Made by a program: the position numbers and the translations under genes. Shown here in pieces: positions 15,990 to 18,973 of a stretch of DNA of 18,973 bases (position 1 is its first letter; every line of letters begins with the position of its first letter). The DNA lies in contig CALZMY010000211.1 of the NCBI GenBank assembly GCA_945788675.1, positions 1 to 18,973 of the forward strand, read 5' to 3'. The notes below the pieces were generated by a model. The model was not told where the DNA came from, searched no databases, and worked only from the letters and a program-made list of their open reading frames with translations. This stretch comes from an uncultured Gammaproteobacteria bacterium (GTDB lineage Bacteria; Pseudomonadota; Gammaproteobacteria; SZUA-140).

Positions 15990-16316
15990 TCAGTTATTAC
16001 TATCAAGAAACGCTGAAAGCTGCGATTTGGAAACCGCGCCCACCTTAGTCGCTTCAACATTACCCGCCTTGAATAACATTAAGGTCGGAATGCCGCGAAT
16101 ACCATAACGCGGTGGCGTCGCAGGATTCTCGTCAATATTTAGTTTGGCAATGCGAATCTTGCCATCATATTCAACAGCAATCTCTTCTAGAATCGGTGCG
16201 ATCATCTTACATGGCCCACACCACTCAGCCCAGAAGTCTACTAATACAGGTACCTCAGACTTAAGTACATCGTCTTCGAATGTGGCGTCTGTTACAGCGC
16301 TAATATTGTCACTCAC
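15990..16316 (-). CDS. trxA: Thioredoxin 1
   Basis: Thioredoxin is the small cytoplasmic dithiol reductant for ribonucleotide reductase, methionine sulfoxide reductase and other targets. The 108-residue protein contains the active site WCGPCK (Cys33, Cys36) in VLVDFWAEWCGPCKMIAPIL, and the cis-proline loop YGIRGIPTLMLFKAG. Its length is identical to that of E. coli. The start codon is GTG at 16316, supported by GGAGG (16325-16329) with an 8-base spacer; no ATG is available at the conserved N-terminus. It is divergent from rhlB and upstream of rho, the order seen in E. coli. Confidence 0.97.
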   Translation of the reverse strand: MSDNISAVTDATFEDDVLKSEVPVLVDFWAEWCGPCKMIAPILEEIAVEYDGKIRIAKLNIDENPATPPRYGIRGIPTLMLFKAGNVEATKVGAVSKSQLSAFLDSNN

Positions 16317-16483
16317 CCTCTATGCCTCCAGATTACTTTATTCAATTGACCTAAACCCATCTCGTCCCTGCCTCAGGATCTATGGCTAAACGTAATTATT
16401 AACAATCTAACCGCAATACACAAACTTTGTATCAATAATAAAAACCATAAAGATATCACTGAATCTGCTATCCTTTCTGCAAT
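16317..16483. promoter_or_regulatory. Divergent promoter region trxA / rhlB
   Basis: This 167-base A/T-rich gap separates divergent genes and should contain both promoters. TATCCT (16469-16474) resembles a -10 box, but it would start transcription almost at the rhlB ATG and has no good -35. TTGTTA on the minus strand near 16399-16404 could be a -35 for trxA with a weak -10. No assignment is firm. Confidence 0.4.
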
Positions 16484-17773
16484 ATGAGCGAACATCATTT
16501 ATCCAGCACGCTATTTTCATCTCTGAATCTTCCAGGGAAACTCTCACAGGGCATTGAAAAAGCAGGATTTAATCAATGCACCCCGATTCAGGCAGAGACC
16601 CTGCCGCTGGCATTAGCGGGCACTGATATCGCTGGGCAGGCGCAAACTGGCACCGGCAAAACAGCTGCATTTTTAATTGCATTAATGAACCACTTACTCA
16701 CCAGCGATGCCAACGAATCCGCCAGTGGCAATAATCCACGCGCGCTGGTGCTGGCGCCGACACGTGAACTGGCGCTCCAGATCCACAAAGACGCCGTTGT
16801 ACTCGGTGAAGCGACCGGGCTAAAGATCGGCGTCGTCTACGGCGGTGCAGGTTACGATGCACAGAAAGAGATGTTACACGCAGGGCTTGATATCCTGATC
16901 GGTACACCCGGTCGCACCATCGATTTCTTCAAACAGAAGATCTTCAACCTTAAATCGATTGAAGTGATGGTGCTCGACGAAGCGGATCGTATGTTTGACC
17001 TCGGCTTTATCAAGGATATCCGCTTTCTGCTACGCCGCATGCCGGATCCAGAAAAACGTCTCAACCTGCTTTTCTCCGCCACATTATCGTTCCGTGTCAT
17101 TGAGCTCGCCTACGAGCATATGAATAACCCAACGCTGGTAAAGATCGAAACGGAAAAGGTAACCGCAGATAAAGTCAAACAGCTAATCTACTACACCTCT
17201 AATGATGAAAAGATTCCATTACTGCTCGGCCTGCTTAAACAACTCGACCCTAAGCGTTCAATAATTTTTGTAAATACAAAAGATGCAGGCAACAAGGTTA
17301 ATGCATTTCTGACAGGCAATGGCTTTAATGCCAGCACGCTCTCCGGTGATGTACCGCAAAAAAAGCGCATCAGTCTGTTAAAAAACTTTCAGGAGGGTGA
17401 ATTGCCGATCCTGGTCGCCACCGATGTTGCCGCGCGCGGCCTGCATATCCCGGATGTGAGCCATGTCTTTAACTACGACCTGCCGCAGGACGCAGAAGAC
17501 TACGTCCATCGCATCGGCCGTACTGCCCGTGCCGGTACCAGCGGCGTAGCTATCAGCTTCGCCTGCGAAGATTACGCCTTTACACTGCCTGACATTGAAG
17601 AATATGTCGGACACAAAATCCCAACCGAACGTGTCACAACGGAATTGCTGGTAACACCGCAACCACCGATCTACCCCAAAAAAAGCCCTAAAGTTCACCG
17701 CAAGCAAAAAGCGGATAATGGCCGACGCCGCTCGCCACGACGCTCGCACTCAAAGGCAACATCGAGCAACTAA
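16484..17773 (+). CDS. rhlB: ATP-dependent RNA helicase RhlB
   Basis: RhlB is the DEAD-box helicase that in E. coli binds RNase E in the degradosome and unwinds structured RNA. The 429-residue protein has, in order, the Q motif (FNQCTPIQAETLPLAL), Walker A AQTGTGKT, PTRELALQI, GG, TPGR, DEAD in VLDEADRMFDLGFIKDIRFL, SAT, then FVNTKDAGNKV, ATDVAARGLHIPDVSHVFNY and HRIGRTARAG. The segment DEADRMFDLGFIKDIR followed by RRMP is characteristic of RhlB rather than RhlE or DeaD. The C-terminus is short, basic and Arg/Lys/Ser-rich, as in E. coli RhlB. The divergent trxA-rho neighbours support the assignment. The ATG at 16484 has no evident ribosome binding site. An RNase E contact was not checked. Confidence 0.95.
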   Translation: MSEHHLSSTLFSSLNLPGKLSQGIEKAGFNQCTPIQAETLPLALAGTDIAGQAQTGTGKTAAFLIALMNHLLTSDANESASGNNPRALVLAPTRELALQIHKDAVVLGEATGLKIGVVYGGAGYDAQKEMLHAGLDILIGTPGRTIDFFKQKIFNLKSIEVMVLDEADRMFDLGFIKDIRFLLRRMPDPEKRLNLLFSATLSFRVIELAYEHMNNPTLVKIETEKVTADKVKQLIYYTSNDEKIPLLLGLLKQLDPKRSIIFVNTKDAGNKVNAFLTGNGFNASTLSGDVPQKKRISLLKNFQEGELPILVATDVAARGLHIPDVSHVFNYDLPQDAEDYVHRIGRTARAGTSGVAISFACEDYAFTLPDIEEYVGHKIPTERVTTELLVTPQPPIYPKKSPKVHRKQKADNGRRRSPRRSHSKATSSN

Positions 17774-17794
17774 TCTACAGATGAGATAGCGCGA

Positions 17795-18610
17795 ATGGAG
17801 AGTGATCACCTGGAACTCATCATCCGACTCAGCTTCTTCTTCGGGGTATTCGCCATCATGGCGTGGTGGGAGCTCAAATCACCACGCAGGCCGTTACGCA
17901 GTGCTAAATTATTTCGCTGGCTCAACAATCTCGGCATCACCTTTTTCAATACACTGCTATTGCGCCTGCTCTTTCCCACGGCCGCCATCGGAGTTGCCCT
18001 CTACGCCTCACAACAGCAGTGGGGGCTATTAAATCAGGTAAACCTCCCGCTATGGGTTGAAGTGATCTTTGCTGTAATCGTGCTTGATCTGTGCATCTAT
18101 CTGCAACATCGTCTATTTCATCGTGTACCAATGTTGTGGCGACTTCACATGATGCACCATAGCGATGTCGATCTTGATGTCACCAGTGGCGCGCGCTTTC
18201 ATCCCATTGAGATCGTCTTATCAATGCTGATCAAGATGGCGGTGATCTGCCTGCTCGGTCCCGCCATTATCGCGATACTGATCTTTGAGATCATTCTCAA
18301 TGCAGTTGCGATGTTTAACCACAGCAATGTCTACATCCCCACTCAAATTGATCGTCTGTTACGCCGCTTTATCGTCACACCCGATATGCACCGGGTCCAC
18401 CATTCCATTATCAAAGCTGAAACCAACAGTAACTACGGCTTCAACTTACCATGGTGGGATCGACTCTTCGGCACCTATTGCGCACAACCGGCAAAAGGAC
18501 ACGACAAAATGATCATCGGTTTGAAACAGTTTCAACAGCCTCAAACACAATCGTTAAAATGGATGTTGCGCCTGCCCTTTAAAGAGACGGGTGGCGGATA
18601 TGATCAATAA
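17795..18610 (+). CDS. Fatty acid hydroxylase / sterol desaturase family membrane protein
   Basis: Members of this di-iron family hydroxylate or desaturate lipid chains or sterols in the membrane. The 271-residue product has about four hydrophobic segments (roughly 7-24, 44-68, 84-104, 147-178) and the histidine clusters HRLFH (HX3H), HMMHH (HX2HH) and MHRVHHS (HX2HH), plus FHPIE, all expected to bind the two irons on the cytoplasmic face. All key histidines are present, so it is probably active; the substrate cannot be inferred. It lies 21 bases after rhlB and may share its transcript, though a functional link is not evident. ATG 17795 is chosen because it precedes the first membrane segment; a weak GAGAT lies about 8 bases before. 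Confidence 0.9.
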   Translation: MESDHLELIIRLSFFFGVFAIMAWWELKSPRRPLRSAKLFRWLNNLGITFFNTLLLRLLFPTAAIGVALYASQQQWGLLNQVNLPLWVEVIFAVIVLDLCIYLQHRLFHRVPMLWRLHMMHHSDVDLDVTSGARFHPIEIVLSMLIKMAVICLLGPAIIAILIFEIILNAVAMFNHSNVYIPTQIDRLLRRFIVTPDMHRVHHSIIKAETNSNYGFNLPWWDRLFGTYCAQPAKGHDKMIIGLKQFQQPQTQSLKWMLRLPFKETGGGYDQ

Positions 18611-18622
18611 TCACTTCGCGCC

Positions 18623-18645
18623 CCAGGTTTTTATCCCCTGGTTTT
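18623..18645 (+). terminator. Weak intrinsic terminator candidate after the hydroxylase gene
   Basis: CCAGG (18623-18627) and CCTGG (18637-18641) can form a 5-bp stem with a 9-base loop followed by four T. The stem is short and the T run short, so it is only a candidate. It lies 12 bases after the stop codon. Confidence 0.3.
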
Positions 18646-18659
18646 CGTCCTCCGGTTTT

Positions 18660-18709
18660 CAGGCTATGATTAACCATCGCCGGATAATTCTAGAACAATC
18701 CAGGCTATG
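18660..18709 (+). repeat. Direct 9-bp repeat CAGGCTATG upstream of the Lon-like gene
   Basis: CAGGCTATG occurs at 18660-18668 and again at 18701-18709, a 41-base period (about four helical turns). An 8-bp palindrome TTCTAGAA (18688-18695) lies between. TATGAT (18665-18670) resembles a -10 box without a convincing -35. This lies in the 123-base gap before the protease gene and could be a regulator site, or chance. Confidence 0.4.
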
Positions 18710-18733
18710 CTGAGTTGATAATCAGGGAAAATA

Positions 18734-18973
18734 ATGACAGATAAACGCGCCTTACCCGCTGCATCACTTTATCACCACTGTAATCTCTCTGAACTTAGCT
18801 TTGAGACCACAGCGGAACTCCCCGACCTTAGCCAGATCGTCGGCCAAACACGTGCAATCGATGCCCTGCACTTTGGTATCGGAATTCAACAACAAGGCTA
18901 TAACCTCTATGTGCTCGGCCCCCATGGCGTCGGCAAACGGACGGCGGTACGCGACTATCTTGAGAAAAAAGCG
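18734..18973 (+). CDS. Lon-like AAA+ protease (COG1067-type), partial, first 80 codons
   Basis: The frame from the ATG at 18734 remains open to the window edge. It gives MTDKRALPAASLYHHCNLSE, then LPDLSQIVGQTRAIDALHFGIGIQQQGYNLYVLGPHGVGKRT with the Walker A motif GPHGVGKRT. The preceding IVGQTRAIDAL segment and the N-terminal layout are those of the Lon-related AAA+ proteases (LonB/COG1067 group) of proteobacteria. The catalytic Ser-Lys domain would be outside the window, so proteolytic activity cannot be confirmed. AGGG lies 6 bases before the ATG, supporting the start. Confidence 0.88.
   Translation, partial: MTDKRALPAASLYHHCNLSELSFETTAELPDLSQIVGQTRAIDALHFGIGIQQQGYNLYVLGPHGVGKRTAVRDYLEKKA

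Noticed and set aside
1..18973. Mobile elements, prophage, CRISPR, toxin-antitoxin or defence genes
   Set aside because: No transposase, integrase, repeat-spacer array, attachment repeat or known defence domain was seen; all genes belong to core cellular functions.

Overview
The window reads as a stretch of core chromosome from a gammaproteobacterium, probably a pseudomonad- or Chromatiales-like free-living or symbiotic lineage. This rests on gene families and gene order, not on a taxon-specific marker. The order mrcA / pilMNOPQ-aroK-aroB, the neighbourhood malic enzyme / secreted nuclease / rpmE, and the divergent pair rhlB / trxA-rho are all arrangements known from Gammaproteobacteria such as Pseudomonas and Escherichia. 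Coding density is high, no stretch over 300 bases lacks a gene, and there is no tRNA, rRNA, insertion sequence, phage gene or CRISPR array.

Left part (1-6182, minus strand): a type IV pilus operon pilM-pilN-pilO-pilP-pilQ builds the inner-membrane alignment complex (PilMNOP) and the outer-membrane secretin (PilQ). It ends at a strong intrinsic terminator, followed by the shikimate genes aroK and a partial aroB that runs off the left edge. Divergent from pilM is mrcA (6385-8844, plus), the bifunctional penicillin-binding protein 1A. It is followed by a small unrecognised gene that looks like a nucleotidyltransferase fold with its catalytic aspartates replaced.

Centre (9482-13132, minus): malic enzyme, malate dehydrogenase and citrate synthase lie in tandem. 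Together they cover malate to pyruvate, malate to oxaloacetate, and oxaloacetate plus acetyl-CoA to citrate. The citrate synthase transcript appears to end at a perfect hairpin buried inside the 3' end of the convergent plus-strand gene.

Right part (13307-18973): a secreted staphylococcal-nuclease-like protein, ribosomal protein L31 (rpmE), transcription terminator Rho, and thioredoxin lie on the minus strand. RNA helicase RhlB, a membrane fatty acid hydroxylase/sterol desaturase family protein, and the first 80 codons of a Lon-like AAA+ protease lie on the plus strand. The rpmE terminator overlaps the first codons of the nuclease gene, and a perfect 16-bp palindrome covers the -35 box of the likely rpmE promoter.

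I did not find a clearly new biological system. The most noteworthy items are the degenerate nucleotidyltransferase-like protein, two terminators that double as coding sequence, the rpmE palindrome, and the structured, C-rich Rho leader.
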